Shown piece after piece: positions 11,026-26,459 of a stretch of DNA of 30,236 bases. Position 1 is the first letter of the stretch, and every line of letters starts with the position of its first letter. The DNA is from Funneliformis mosseae. Its lineage: Eukaryota > Glomeromycota > Glomeromycetes > Glomerales > Glomeraceae. The translations under genes were made by a program, and so were the position numbers. The notes beneath the pieces were generated by a model that searched no databases, was not told the DNA's origin, and saw nothing but the letters and a program-made list of their open reading frames with translations. The stretch spans positions 1-30,236 of the forward strand of contig CAJVPP010000540.1 of the NCBI GenBank assembly GCA_910592005.1. Direction: 5' to 3'.

Positions 11026-11181
11026 TAGCCTTATATTATTTTTATAAAAAAGGTTATATACAGTTATTGCTAAACTAATAAATTGTATTTAACAATTGAT
11101 AGTTATCTTTTTCTAATAAATTTAGTCCTTTATATATATATTTAATATTATATCAAATATATTAACTATATTAACTATATA

Positions 11182-11351
11182 CAGTCAACTCTTGATATAA
11201 CAAACTCTTAATATAACAAATTTTTAAACAAATATAATAAAAATACTCTTATATAGTAAATTGGCTAATCAAATCTTTTAAAATCTTCACTATAGCCTTA
11301 TAGTGAAGTTAAGATCTAGAATATAAAGTTCGTTATAACAAGAGTTGACTG
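11182..11351. mobile_element. MITE of pogo/Tc1-mariner type, copy 2 (170 bp)
   Basis: The termini CAGTCAACTCTTGATATAAC and the reverse complement CAGTCAACTCTTGTTATAAC differ at only two positions over the first 25 bases. TA flanks both ends (11180-11181, 11352-11353). The CAGT-start and the A-TATAAC-AAC core are typical of pogo-related termini. Copy 2 has better preserved ends than copy 1. Confidence 0.9.
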
Positions 11352-11353
11352 TA

Positions 11354-13590
11354 ACTATATTAAATATATTTAAAATATTTAATATATTTGATATTTTTAA
11401 TATTTGATACTACATTATATTTGTAGATCATATGTAGATTATATAATTATTATCCTGTTATAATATTATATAAAGCTTATATTATAATTTAAATGTTCAT
11501 CAATAAAAACAAATTATAATTTTTTATTAATACATTAACTTTATCTACTTTTATCATACTTAAATTTGAATTAAGTTTTAACAATATTAATTTTAATTTA
11601 AGTTCAATTTACTTTTTTAGGTATTTAGATTAATATTTTTATTCATCAATTTTTGTTTAAATCAAATCAAAGATAATATTACATTTTTTAATACTATTAT
11701 AAATTAAAAATACTAACAAAAAAATAATTAATTTATATATTAAATATGATGCTATTACTATTATTTAATATTATTTTTAATTGATACTACTTTTTTTAAA
11801 AAATATTATATATATCTACTTCTCATAAATAATTGGTTAAATATAATTTATTTTTTATTACATTAATATTAGATTGTATTTTCAAAGATAACAAATCTAA
11901 ATAAGCTTTAAAATTAATAATCAAAAGCTTTTCATTAGGATTATTTTATTAATTAATTTAAGTTTTTATACTATTATTTTATAATACTAATAACTGAAAA
12001 TTAGTATTTATATAAGATTAACAAAAAATTTAGCATAAATTAATAATTCAAAAGGATTAAATAAAATATAAACAACATATAATTTAAGATAAGCAAATAA
12101 TTTTATTAAAATATATAATATATTTAATATTTATCTTATTTTTAATAAATTTAAATTGAATAATTATTTTTAACTAAATCTTATAGCAATTCTATTTATA
12201 TAAAACTATTAATATAAATGATTAAATGAAAAAATAATAATATAAACTAATGATTGATTAATAATAGAAAGAAAATTCTAACGCCTTTTAAGTTTTTCAC
12301 ATAATCTTTAATTAATTTATTTTCTTCATCTTCATTATTTTTATTATTTAATATAATATAGTAATATAACTTTTAATCACATGTAATTTATTAGGTTAGC
12401 TAATTTTTAATCAGTTATTTTCTTATTACAATATAATATTACTTTAAAAGTTTAATTCTAATTTCAATTTAAATTTTACCTATTATTATTTTTTTATTAG
12501 AATCATAATAAGACTTTTCATTTTAATATTATTAAATAATACTTTAGATAATAATTTAAAAATCAATTTAAGTATAAATAAATCATTAATTAATCAAATC
12601 ACAAGTTATTATTTTACTTTAAATTTTTTTTTTTTTTTTTTTTTTTGAACGAGTTAAAAAATAATTTTAAAGTATTATTAAATATAGTTTAATAATTTTA
12701 AATTAATTCTTAAATAAAGAAAATACTTATTTATTAAATTAGAAAGATATTATTTACAGATTTTTATATAATGATATTAGTAAAAGAAAAAATACTTTTA
12801 TTTATAATATAATATTTAGTAAAATTTTAGATAGTATAATAATAATATAAAATATAGTCTAGAAAATAGAAATCATTAAAAGTTTAAAATAAAAAAAATT
12901 TATATTATATTATTTGTAGAATTGTAAATTTAGAATAAGATTTAAATTAAAAATATAAAAATTGATAATTAAATATATACTAAATAAATAAAATAATATA
13001 TATAAATATAAATATTTAAATATTAATAAAAGGGATAATAAATGTAAAATATACCAAAATAAAATATATTTATACTTGTATCATGTGATAATTATTAATA
13101 ATAATTATATTATTAACATAATTAAATACTAATATAATTTTATTCTAATATGATAATTTAACATAATGATTATTATATATAATAATATTAAATTAATTAT
13201 TGTAATTTCTTTTTAATATATATAATAGATAAATAAATTCATAAATTATGATATTCAATATAAACATAAAATTAAAAAGAATAAACATCTAACCAATTTG
13301 ATGAAAATCAGATTATAAATAAGAAAATAATAAAAAGTAAAAATATATAAAGCTTATAATAAAGAGTAAAAAAGAGAAATAAATAATAATAATAAATTAT
13401 TTGAAGAAGATAATAATAATAAATTAAATAAATACTAATTTAAATAAATATTTTGCAAAAATATATTTAAAATTATATTTTAATTGTTTCTCTAATCTAA
13501 GTTCTTAAGATATAAATTAAAAATAAATTGAAATAATAATCTAAATAATAATATATAGACCTTGTAAATATTAATCTATTTTTAATTAGA
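11354..13590. other. A+T desert
   Basis: No gene, RNA or intact element recognised. Notable only are a 23-base T run at 12624-12646 followed by GAACGAG, and small inverted AT words. All six frames are closed by frequent stops. Confidence 0.6.
12624..12646. repeat. Homopolymer run of 23 T
   Basis: An uninterrupted T tract, among the longest homopolymers in the window, bounded by AAA and by GAACGAG. On the minus strand it reads as a poly(A) following CTCGTTC, so an old retroposed 3' end is possible, but nothing upstream on that strand supports it. Confidence 0.6.
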
Positions 13591-13599
13591 AATTCTAAA

Positions 13600-15010
13600 G
13601 TTGTTAAAAAAAGTGTATTAGTAAATTATTAGACACTAAATAATAATCAAAAAAGTCTTTAAATAAATTCTATATATATATAAATTAATTCACTTTTCAT
13701 GCTTTTTCATCTATCAGATTATAATATATTACTAGATGATCAGATCAGTAAATTATATCAGGGTATCATCTAAATAAAAGTTGCTAATAAAGTCATATTT
13801 TCACAATATATTTAAAGAACATCAAAATGAATCTTTAATGATAATGGTAATAGAATTACAAAATCAATAAGACTTATTTTAATAGAAGTAATTTAAAATA
13901 ATTTTAAAAAATAGCAGAAGGATTTAAATTACATATAATTATACTTATATTAATAAAAATTATAACTTTTTATATTAATTCATTAAGACTATTAGTTCTA
14001 ATAGTTAATAATATAAACATCCTAATCTAAATAGCAAATAGTTAAAATAATAATATAAGATATAGATAAAAAAAATATGATTAGACATTAAATGCTTATT
14101 TTAATTAATATGTTATATAATTTTAATAAATATAATAATAAATTAATTAATATAAGCCAATTATTCTTTTTAATAATTTTAATCAACTTTTACCTATTTT
14201 TGATCTTTCTATATTTGCTAAATCGAATAAGATTTATTATTTGATAATATTCTTATAATATATAAATAGTTTAAAGAAATTTATAAATTTAGTATTATAT
14301 AGTATTAATTAGATAAATCTAGAAATAATAGAAATTTAAAAACATTCTTTTAAAATTATATAATAAAAATCTACTATAAATGTTTAAAAAATTTTTACTA
14401 TATAATTTAAAGATAAAATTAGTATAAAAGAACAAAATAAACTATCTAATACTTTATTTATTCTAATAAATTAATTTAAAATTAATATAATAAATATAGA
14501 TTGACTTTAATTAATAAATATTTTTATTATCAAAATTCAAATTATATATATAAGTAAAAGAAATAAAATAAATAAATTTACATATAGTATATAATATATA
14601 TATTACTAATAAGAGATTCACAAGTTAAGTTAACAATAAACCTATAGATTAAAATCAGACTAATTAATAATTTAATAGAAATTATTTCAGATACAATATT
14701 CTAAAAAAATCAAAGATCATTTACTCTTTTTTTAATAATTCTAATTTCTTTTAATAATTATAAAAATACCACTATTATTAACTTAAAAAGTGAAAGTATT
14801 ATGCTGATTGTATCAAATATATATATATAAATAGTAAATCTTAAGTTTCTTGATTATAATTATATCTTTATAGTTTATAAAAGTCAAAGTCTTACTTTAC
14901 AAAAGGTTATAATAAATATTAGTAATAAAAAAGTTTTACAGATAAAGTTGCTTGTCTAAATTTATTTTAAATTTGATAAAATATCTAAATTATAATTTTA
15001 ATAATTTTTT
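13600..15010 (+). pseudogene. Decayed Pif1-like helicase, probably of a Helitron
   Basis: Only the C-terminal helicase motifs are recognisable. At about 14838-14940 the + strand reads FLDYNYIFIVYKSQSLTLQK followed by VIINI. This fits the family block around the conserved His/Tyr-Lys-Ser-Gln-Gly of Pif1 helicases in Helitron transposons. A short FKFDKISKL further on resembles the family's FDFDR. The N-terminal part, including the nucleotide-binding loop, could not be found, and stops and frame changes are frequent throughout. The left boundary is a guess. No Helitron end was established. Confidence 0.42.
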
Positions 15011-16960
15011 ACTAAGGTTTTAATATAGTTTCGCATTTTTATAAGCTTTAATATAGTTTTACTTTTTCAGAATTTTGCAGATGTTTTAATAAAGTTTTAA
15101 TATAATTTGCTAAATTTTACCTTTTTCCATTTAGATGACTTGTAAAACCTTTAGATTTTATCTAGTAATCTTAATTACAAGTCTTTCTTTTATAATAATT
15201 TTTTAAATATATATTCTTAAAAATATTCTTTTTAAACTATTTAACTTAAAAAATTTTAACATATTAAGAAAAGTAAAAGAATATAAGAAAGATTAGATAA
15301 AGAGAATTATTTAGTTTTTATAATACCAAGCTAAATATAAAAAATTATTAGATCTAATAATAAAAACTAAAAATAAAAAATAAAATTTTGATTTAAAACA
15401 ATTATATTATATTTAATATTTTAAAATATATATATTATTTTTTGATTTTTATAATATTTAACTAAATATCAATTTTTTTATAAAATCTAACTAGTATTTT
15501 TTACAAAAACTTTCATTATTTTTTCAAAAATTTTAATTTTTTTAACAATATATTTTATAATATTATAATACTTATAATACTACTTATAGTATTTAATTCT
15601 TAGTTATCAATATATCATAAATTTTTATTTATCAATATAACATAAAATTTTAGTAATATAATATATGTAAACAATTAGAATTTATTATATAATCTAATAT
15701 ATTATTAAGATTCATAATTATATATAATCTTTTATTTTACTTAAGACAATTAAATAATAAAAAGAAAATTTATTATAATCTATTATTCTCTTTTAAATTA
15801 TATAAACATTAGAAAATATCAAGAAATTTAATAAATAAAATATTATTATTGTTTAATATTATGTTAAAATCATTGATTATCTTAATTTAATTATAGCTTT
15901 AAATAAATATAGTATAGTAAATATATAGATATATATAAATATTAAATCATCTTTTCTTAAAATATATAAGAATCTTTAAGTAATATAAATAAAACTTGGG
16001 TTTCTTTTTTATTACATTTTATATATTTATAAATAAAAGATAGATAAAGTTATTATTATTAAAAAAATTTTCAAAATTTACTTTAATAGAAAAGGATTAA
16101 AGAAGTAATAAAAATAAGGTAGATAATTAATATTATAAAAACTATCAATATAAATTTAAATCAAATTAAATATTTATAATAAGGATTATAATAATAATCT
16201 CAAAAATACTTAAAATAAAGAAAAATGATATAATTAGATTATAAAGTAATATAGTAATTAGATTATGAAATGGTAATTTTACTATTATCATATATAATAG
16301 GTATAGTAAAAAAGAATTAAAGAAAAAGTTAAAATACTAAAAAAAATTAATAATAAATAATAAAAATATAAAAATTAAATTTAGATTATTTAAATTATAA
16401 AAATAGGTTATATTATAATAATTAGTTTATAAATATTAGATTATAAATAGTAATTAGATTATAAAGTAATAGTTAGATTATATTATGATAATCTAATTAT
16501 ATCTATATTATTAAGTTATAACATAGTAATCATAATTTAATCTAAATAATATATCACATTTAAATTAAAGTGTAATATATTATTGATAAAATAATTTAAT
16601 AATAATTTAATTAAAAAATAAATTTTAATCATTTTTTTTACATTTAAAATTTTATTTTTTTTAATATAACTTATTAAATTTGTTATATAAATAATAATAA
16701 AAAATTTAAATTATTTAAAAAAAAACAATTTATTTTTTTTTAAAAATATAATATTAAAAAAATAAATTTTTTTTTTTAAATAAAATATTATAAGTTAATT
16801 TTAGAATTTAAAAAAAGATATTTAATTATAAATAGTAATATTTATTTTAAATATTTAAAATAAAGAAGAAATATTTTTTAAAGGATTTAATAATTCTGAC
16901 TTATATAATTTTATATTTTAGTTAAATTTAAACTTATAATTTTTACTATATACCGTATAG
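15011..16960. other. A+T desert holding dispersed repeat copy B
   Basis: About 15011-15115 has a local TTTAATATAGTTT-type repetition of three or four imperfect units. The rest, apart from 16090-16600, shows no gene or element. Frames are closed everywhere. Confidence 0.55.
16090..16600 (+). repeat. Diverged dispersed repeat, copy B (copy A about 4190-4700)
   Basis: This is the second member of the pair described at 4190-4700, in the same orientation. It also contains repeated TAGATTATAAAGTAAT words and a TTAGATTAT/ATAATCTAA inverted pair at about 16464-16488. No terminal repeat or target duplication is clear. Confidence 0.45.
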
Positions 16961-17090
16961 TCCTGAAAATAGCATCCTATGACATACTCATTTATAGTAA
17001 TTTATTTATTTGTCACATAGAATTTATTATATTATTAGTCACATATATACTAATAAATTTATATATATCACATAGTGTTTATTTTCAGAA
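16961..17090. mobile_element. MITE-like element with CTGAAAATA ends (about 130 bp)
   Basis: The left end GTCCTGAAAATAGCATCCTA and the reverse complement of the right end, ATTCTGAAAATAAACACTAT, form an inverted repeat, each bordered by TA (16957-16958 and 17091-17092). Inside, the word TCACATA occurs three times. Its C and G content stands out from the flanks. No coding capacity; superfamily not assigned. Confidence 0.55.
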
Positions 17091-17092
17091 TT

Positions 17093-18130
17093 AGTAATCT
17101 ATAAAAAAACTCAATTATTATCAACTAAAAAATATAAAAATTTTAAATATAAATTTAATTATACTAAATAAATTATTTTAAATTAATTAATAATATTTAA
17201 ATTTTAATTTATTTATATATGTTAGATTTTTTATTTTAATTAATAAAATATATTTTAAAATTAATTATAAAAAATTAGTATAATAATTATTTAATTAAAA
17301 TTTCTAATTTATTATTAGATTTAAATATATAAATAAGTATTAAAAAAAAAAGAAATTTATATTTTATATATTTTAAAATAAATAAGAGTTTGTATTTTTT
17401 TTAATAAGATTGATTAAAATAAAATAAACAAGAATGAATTTTAGTTTAAATTAAATATAAAATTTAAAAATTATAATTGATTTTTATATTATTTATTTAT
17501 ATAAAAAATGGTATATTATCTCTTTAATACTAGTATAACCAAAAATAAGTATTAAATAATAAAAATATTATAAAATTATAATAATATTTTATTATATTAA
17601 TATTTTTCTTATTAAATAAAATATAGTTTTTAATAAAACTTATATTATTTATGATAAAAAATAAATGGTTTGAAAATAATTTGAACTCTTTATAATACTT
17701 ACTTTATATATAATATTTAATTAAATATATAAAATTTATTTATTAAATTAGATAAATATTTAATATTATATTATATATAAAAAATTTACTTTAAAATACC
17801 AAGATAATAAATTATATTTTAATATTTAGATTTTTGATTTGATTAAAATTAATTAATTTTAATATGAAAATATTTCAAAATATATTTTAATACTGATATT
17901 AATTTAAATTTAATAATTTTATTAAATTAAAAGTTTTTAAAAATATGATTAAAAACTTTTAAATAAATTATTACTTTTATTTTTTAATTACTAAATTACT
18001 TAAGTATTATCTAAAAACTAATTTTTTAATTTAATATATAATAAACAGTTTAGTTATTTAATTTAACTTAAAATTTAATTTTATTAAATAAAAAAAGTAA
18101 TTTATTTATTTTTTATATTTTAGCAAGCGA
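17093..18130. other. A+T desert
   Basis: Nearly pure A+T. I see no ORF, RNA gene or element boundary. Confidence 0.6.
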
Positions 18131-20470
<2,340 letters not shown>

Positions 20471-22200
20471 ACGCATTTCTTTGTCCGTCTGCATATATTC
20501 AAGGATCCTTTTATCGTTTATTCTAATAAAAAGGCGAAATTCTGCTTTGCTTGATTTTTAATACATGGGTCGGTGAAAAAAAAAAAAAATTATATATATT
20601 TACTTTATCAATTATAATTGCTGTATATAGGGAAAGATCATAAATTTTTTTTTTTTTTAAAAAAAAAAAAATTCTTATTATTTTCTTTTCATTTCTCTCT
20701 ACCATTTGCGTATTAATAAAGATCATTCCCAATACTTCTGTTAACACTTTCACCTATAGAATAGAGAGATTTAACAGAATGTAAATGGAATAAAAAAAAA
20801 AAATTATTTTCAAAATTTGATGTTTCACAATTAAAATTATGTAATTGTGTAATTTGTGTATATTTATTTTTTATTGAATTAAAATCGTTGCTTGAACTTG
20901 CTGTGTTTAATTGTCATCGCATCATCATTTATTCAATTTATTATGATTTCTTTTTTAAGATGATACGAACATGGATTTCTTTGGGATCGAAAATGTGATT
21001 TTGTTTTTTTTTTTTGCCAATTTTCTGTGATGTGATTTTATTATTAATTCTCAAATTCATTTATTTGATCAAGGTATTAACTTTAACAAATCTTTTAATA
21101 AATATCGATTTAATTTATTTAAGTTGTTTAAATTTTAATTTAATAATAGGTTATAATAAAAAAATTCAATCGCCTATAATTGTACTACTTTTTCAAATTA
21201 AAAATTTATTCTTATCCAATAACCAATTATATAAGTTAATTCTTATGTTTCATAATTTTAATTTTGCTTTGGTGATTTCTTAAATAAGCTCATTATTATA
21301 ATTAATTTTTATAATCCTTTTTATTTTAATTATTTATGAAAGAAAATTATGATGATCATCTTTTAATTATTCTTATATGATTCTAAGGTAGTTTAAGGAC
21401 CAATTTATTAATAAATATATGGTAATAATTAGAAATTTCCTTTATTTATATTATCATAAAAAATTCTTGTAGTATAGTTTTTCTTTTCTAAAATATTTAA
21501 AACTGACTTATATAATTTAAGTTATAAATAAGTTTAAAGTATTTTTAAATAAACTTACTTGAATATTAATTTTAAATTTTATATTAAAATATTATTTTAA
21601 AAAAAAATTATATAAGTTTTACTTATTTTATTTTTAAAAATTTAATATTAGCAAACATTTTATATTTTTTTTATTAATTATATAATATATGTATATAACA
21701 ATTTTATAAAAAGAATAATATAATTTTTTGATTTATAATATTTTAAATATTATAAATAAATATATTTATAACAATCTGTTATATATAATAATATTGTAAT
21801 AATTAATAAAATTTAACATTTAATATTATATTACAAAGCTATTTTATTAATCCTTTTAGTAAATTATTAGATATAATAGTTATTATTATTAGATTCATTA
21901 TTAATCAAAAATAATAAATATTTTTTTAATATTTAATTTAATTAATTTATCTTTTATTTTATTAATAAATTTACTTTTTTATTTGAAAAATTATTATTAT
22001 TTATTATTTATCTTAAATATATTGTAAAATTTATGTTTTAATTTTTAAATTTTATATTATAAATTTAATTATATTTTAAATTATAATTTTTAAATATTAT
22101 AAATTACTTTTATTTTTTTTATATAGTAAATTTTTATTTTTAAATATTAAAATAATTTTTAAACTAATAAATAAATAAAAATAAAATTTTAAATTATATA
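20471..22200. other. 3' flank of histone H4 and A+T desert
   Basis: The first 300-500 bases are the mixed-composition 3' flank of H4, with a possible polyadenylation signal AATAAA at 20524 and several A or T tracts. From about 21,300 the sequence is A+T desert. An open stretch at 21014-21283 encodes only a low-complexity hydrophobic string and I do not accept it as a gene. Confidence 0.55.
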
Positions 22201-22397
22201 CAGTCAACCCTCTCTAAATGTATCTCCTCAGAACCATAGTGAAAATTTTAAAAAATATGCATTTAAAGAGAATATACATTTAAAGAGAAAATTTTTATAT
22301 AAATTCTATATGCTTGAGACTGAATGAGAGTATACATTTAGAGAAAAAATATATAGTATATATATTTAGAAAGGATGCATTTAGAAAAGGTTAACTA
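22201..22397. mobile_element. MITE with CAGT-type ends (about 197 bp)
   Basis: The left end CAGTCAACCCTCTCTAAATG and the reverse complement of the right end (TAGTTAACCTTTTCTAAATG) form a terminal inverted repeat, about 18 of 22 bases after the first position. A TA precedes the left end. The interior contains several ATTTA(A/G)AGAGAA words in both orientations, so the element can fold back on itself. No coding capacity. The ends are like those of pogo/Tigger-type elements but differ from the pair at 10.9-11.4 kb. Confidence 0.75.
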
Positions 22398-24319
22398 AGT
22401 TTTTTTAATTATTTAATTATAAAGTCTTTATTTTAATCAAAATTAAATTTTGATCAAAATAAAATCAATTATTTAATATAACTATTTAAATTAATTAATT
22501 AACTAATTAATTTTAAACTTTAAATTATTTTAATATAAATTTTATTTTTAATTTATTTAACTAATTTTTTATTATTTTTTTTTATAATTAATAATTAAAT
22601 AATAATTTTATAATAAATAATTATTTTATAAACTTTTAAATATATTAAAATTTTTTAATAATAATTTATTTATAATTTTATATTAATTAATATTTTTATA
22701 AATTAATTTAAAATTAAATATTTAATTAAATTTAATTAAATTAATTTAAATTAATGTGTAAAATCTATATACATAATATATATATATGCATATTAAATTT
22801 TTATACACATATTATACAACATAAATAATTATTAAAATTAAATAAATATAAATATTATATAATACATGCATTAATTTTCTATTTTAGTATTGTATATATA
22901 AACGCTTTGCAGTAAAAAGGAAGGGAACTACAAATAAAATTTTTTTACTTTTCAAGCTAAATATTTTTTTTTAGTAAAATAAATTCAGATTTAATATTAA
23001 CTTCAAAAAAATTTTTGAATAGTTTTCTCACTTTCTACTATAAAGCGTCTATATAACTTTTGATCTAAATTTTATATACTGATTTAAATATTAATTTTAT
23101 TTAATTTAATTAAATAATATTAAATATTAAATTAATTTGAATAAATTATAAAAAATTTGATTTAAAACTTTGAAATATTTTTTATTTTTTATTAATACAT
23201 ATTTAATAAAAATTTTAATAATAATTTTTATTTAAAAATATGATTATTATTTAATTAAAATACTAGTTGTTAACCATTATTTTATAATGTAAATAAATCA
23301 TATGCTATTTCTAAAACAGAAAATTAGTATAACTATTTTTAAAGAAATATTTTTCCTTTTTTAAAAATTTGTATATCATTTTATAATTAATAATTTTTTA
23401 TATAGGTACTCTAAATATTACAAATTTTTTTTAATTAGATATATATATATACAAACTATCGAAATCCTAAATTTGGAAAGATTTTTGCAGATCAATTTGT
23501 ATATATTATTCTTTAGATTATTCAAAATCAAATTTATCTATAAACTTAAAAAAAAAAAAAATAATTTCTTAAAAATATTAAATAATAATTTTAATAATAA
23601 AAAAATTATATAAAAATATAGTTTAATATATATTTATCAATTTTAAAATATTAAAAAGTTTTTTTAAAATAATTATAATTTTTAAAATTATGTATTTATA
23701 AATTAATTAAATTATTTATTATTAATAAAAATTATAAAATTTCTTAATAAATTATAAAAGTATAATAATTAAAATTATTTTTCTTAAAAGTTAATTTTAA
23801 TCAAATTGTTAAAAATTAATATAAAATCTTTAAAAAATTTCTTAATAAATATAAAGTTTATGAATATAAGTTATATAATATATATAAATTTATTATATAG
23901 AGTTATAAATATAATATTAAAATTATTTTAATACTAGGAAACAGTTTCAGAAACTATTGTTAAGTTCAAAACATAAGTATAATAAAAAAGAGCAACTATG
24001 TATTGACACAAATTTTGAATAAGTGAACAAACAGATATTGGATACAGACATATATAATCCTTTATTTACACTCTAGACTAATTAATATATAAATTAAATT
24101 ACAATTTATCATATTATATCACTTTTATTATATTTTGTTTATTAATTAATTTGAAAACTTAAAAAATTTTTATATTAAATATATTACTTATTATTCTTCT
24201 TATATTTTATACAATATTTAAATATTCTATATATAAATAACAATTTTTAATTTTTTAAAAATTACAACTTTTAACTTTAAATTTTTTATTATATAGATGT
24301 TTTATAATAGAAAAAAAAA
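22398..24319. other. A+T desert with one member of a direct repeat
   Basis: Mostly A+T with no gene. Two short stretches have noticeably more C and G: 22900-23060 (repeat copy, listed separately) and about 23935-24060, which contains CAGTTTCAGAAACTATTG with an AGTTTCAGAAACT palindromic core. Neither is assigned. Confidence 0.5.
22925..23060 (+). repeat. Direct repeat, left copy (right copy 24320-24450)
   Basis: The two copies share a 27-bp identical block (22977-23003 and 24370-24396, beginning AAATAAATTCAGATTTAATA) and aligned flanks, including GAACTAC..TTTTTACTTT and the TATATAA..TT at the far end. This copy keeps more C and G than the right one. Confidence 0.7.
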
Positions 24320-24450
24320 ACTACTAAAAAAATTTTTTACTTTATAAGTTAAATATAATTTTTTTAATTAAATAAATTCAGATTTAATATTAACTTAAAA
24401 ATTTTTTATAATTTTTTCTTTTTTATTACAAAATAATTTATATAATTAAA
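24320..24450 (+). repeat. Direct repeat, right copy (left copy 22925-23060)
   Basis: Same orientation as the left copy, about 1.4 kb away. Several C and G positions of the left copy are T or A here. The pair could be remnants of terminal repeats or simply two insertions of one element; no coding sequence between them is recognisable. Confidence 0.7.
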
Positions 24451-24699
24451 AAGAAAAAATTTGTTACTTACCTAGGTGATCTTTTATTTTTTCATATGAT
24501 TTTAATATATAAATAAATATAATTATGAATATAATATATAATTAATATAATATACATAATGTATTTTCTTTGTATTTATATACAATTAATTAATAATAAT
24601 TATTTATAATATTATTATTATATTATTTTTTTATTTTTATATTCTTTAATTATGTTTTCTAAAATTATACTACTTAATAATACTGTTAATAATAATAAT

Positions 24700-26270
24700 A
24701 ATAAAAGTAATAAAGGTATTATGCTTTTTATTAAAAATATTTTGAGTTTTAAATTTAAAGAATAGATTGGTAATTTATCTTTAATTAATATTCTTATTAA
24801 GTTTAAAGTAAAAATCAGGTTTTATTCTATATTAATAACAATTTATTATATAAAACATTATATCATTTAAAGAAGCTTTATCATTTTAAGTATAAAAGTG
24901 AAAAGTTGTTAAATAATACTTATAGAAAGAAAGTATTTAAGTATAATTTAAAAGAAAAATATATTCAAAAAATTTTAAGCTATCATCAAATAAAATAAGA
25001 ATAAAGAAAAGCAAGAAATAAGAATATATATAATAGATAAATATAATATGTTTATTAAATTTATTAATAATATTTAAACTTATTTTCATTTTAAGTATAA
25101 TTATAAAATTTTTATTAATTCTTTACAATTTATTTCTACTTATAAAATATTTTTCTAAGAAATAATAAAATAAATTGAATATAATATTATATATATTAGA
25201 TATAATATACCAATAATTAGAAATTTTTTATATTTAAAATATATTAATCATATATTTTTTATTTAAAATCTTGAAAATACTATTTAAAGAATCAAATAGT
25301 AAAGAATAATAAGTTTAAGTAATATAACTTCTTTATTATTAAAGTTTTTTAAGCTACAATCTAATGATTTTACATAATTTGTAAAGCTAATATTAAATAA
25401 TATAAGTAATTATATAATTAGTGTCTTTTAAATATTACTAAAAAAGTGAAAAAGAAAGGCAAAATTTTATGATATAATTATTTATAATAATACTATAAAA
25501 ACTAATAAGTATAATTATCTATTAAGTCTTTTTATATTAATTGATAATTATAATAAGAGTAGGTTAATTATTTAAGTATTTATATAAAATAAAAAATAAG
25601 AATTATATAAATAGCTATTTAATATTATTTTAAAGTTGTAAGATTCTACTATTGACATTTATTATAGATAGAGATTTTGTAATGATTGTAATTATTTTTA
25701 AAGTATTTTTTAAAACTCATCATATATAATGCTTATATCACCTTTATTAAAATCTTTTAAAAATTTTTATTTATATTTAAGATCATTGCTTTATCAAAAA
25801 TTTCTTAAAGATTTTAAGAAAATTCAACATTCTTATTGTAAAAATATATTTGAAAAATAAATTAAAAGAATAGTTAAGAAATATGACTTAAGAATCAATT
25901 ATATTATTATAATATTATTAAATTATAAGCATATATAAGTAAATACTATACATTATATTATTTTACAATAGGAATATAATTTATATAGTATATAAAATTA
26001 GAAAATATTTTAATTAAAAAATCTTATAATCAAGTTTTTTTCTCTTATAAATTTAGAATACTATTAAAAATCAGTTTGAATTCAAATTATTAATACACAT
26101 TATTTTATTTGAAAAATATTAAAAATATAATATTTACAGTCATTTATTATTTAAATATTTTTAATAATATTGATATTATTATGAAAAAGTTTTTACTAAC
26201 TTATCTATAACATATATTATAAATAGATATGCTAATCTATTTATTATTTTATGTATCAAATATCAATTAT
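24700..26270 (+). pseudogene. Decayed MULE-type (FAR1/SWIM-like) transposase
   Basis: Reading through stops on the + strand, 25455-25590 gives AKFYDIIIYNNTIKTNKYNY and then LLSLFILIDNYNKSRLII. This is the MULE transposase core block (D-x-TYNTN, then FVxVDN). Downstream, about 25700-25900 reads SSYIMLISPLLKSFKNFYLY, LRSLLYQKFLKDFKKIQHSY and KNIFEKQIKRIVKKYD (one stop read as Q), matching the family's C-x-H-I, NL-K-L and F-RW segments in order. Several stops stand where the family usually has Gln or Trp, consistent with C-to-T decay. Boundaries are uncertain and no terminal repeats were found. The gene cannot make a functional enzyme. Confidence 0.6.
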
Positions 26271-26326
26271 AGAAGCCTTAACATTATATAATAATTTGTT
26301 TAAGCTAAAAATGATACTACAACTAA

Positions 26327-26342
26327 TTGCAACTAGTTGCAA
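26327..26342. repeat. Perfect 16-bp palindrome TTGCAACTAGTTGCAA
   Basis: The sequence equals its own reverse complement and is embedded in ACAACTAATTGCAACTAGTTGCAACACC, so the half-site TTGCAAC is near-tandem as well. It lies just after the MULE relic in an otherwise A+T stretch. Role unknown. Confidence 0.8.
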
Positions 26343-26459
26343 CACCATCTTTAATTTAAATTAATATTTATTAAAAAATTCTAATAAAATCTTTATTAAA
26401 GTAGATAAAGGTAAAGAAATAGATTTGCAATTGCTAATGATAATAGTTAATACAATAAT

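Noticed and set aside
15162..15165. CTAG as a Helitron 3' end
   Set aside because: No convincing hairpin precedes it, so the tetranucleotide alone is not evidence.
20501..20510. AAGGATCCTT palindrome as a histone 3' stem-loop
   Set aside because: It does not match the conserved animal histone stem-loop, and the intron-containing fungal gene should be polyadenylated.
20523..20753. Minus-strand 76-codon frame after H4
   Set aside because: Built from poly-A/poly-T tracts; reads as Lys/Phe low complexity.
21014..21283. 89-codon hydrophobic frame on the + strand
   Set aside because: Composition is that of random A+T sequence (Ile, Leu, Asn, Phe); no exon structure or family.
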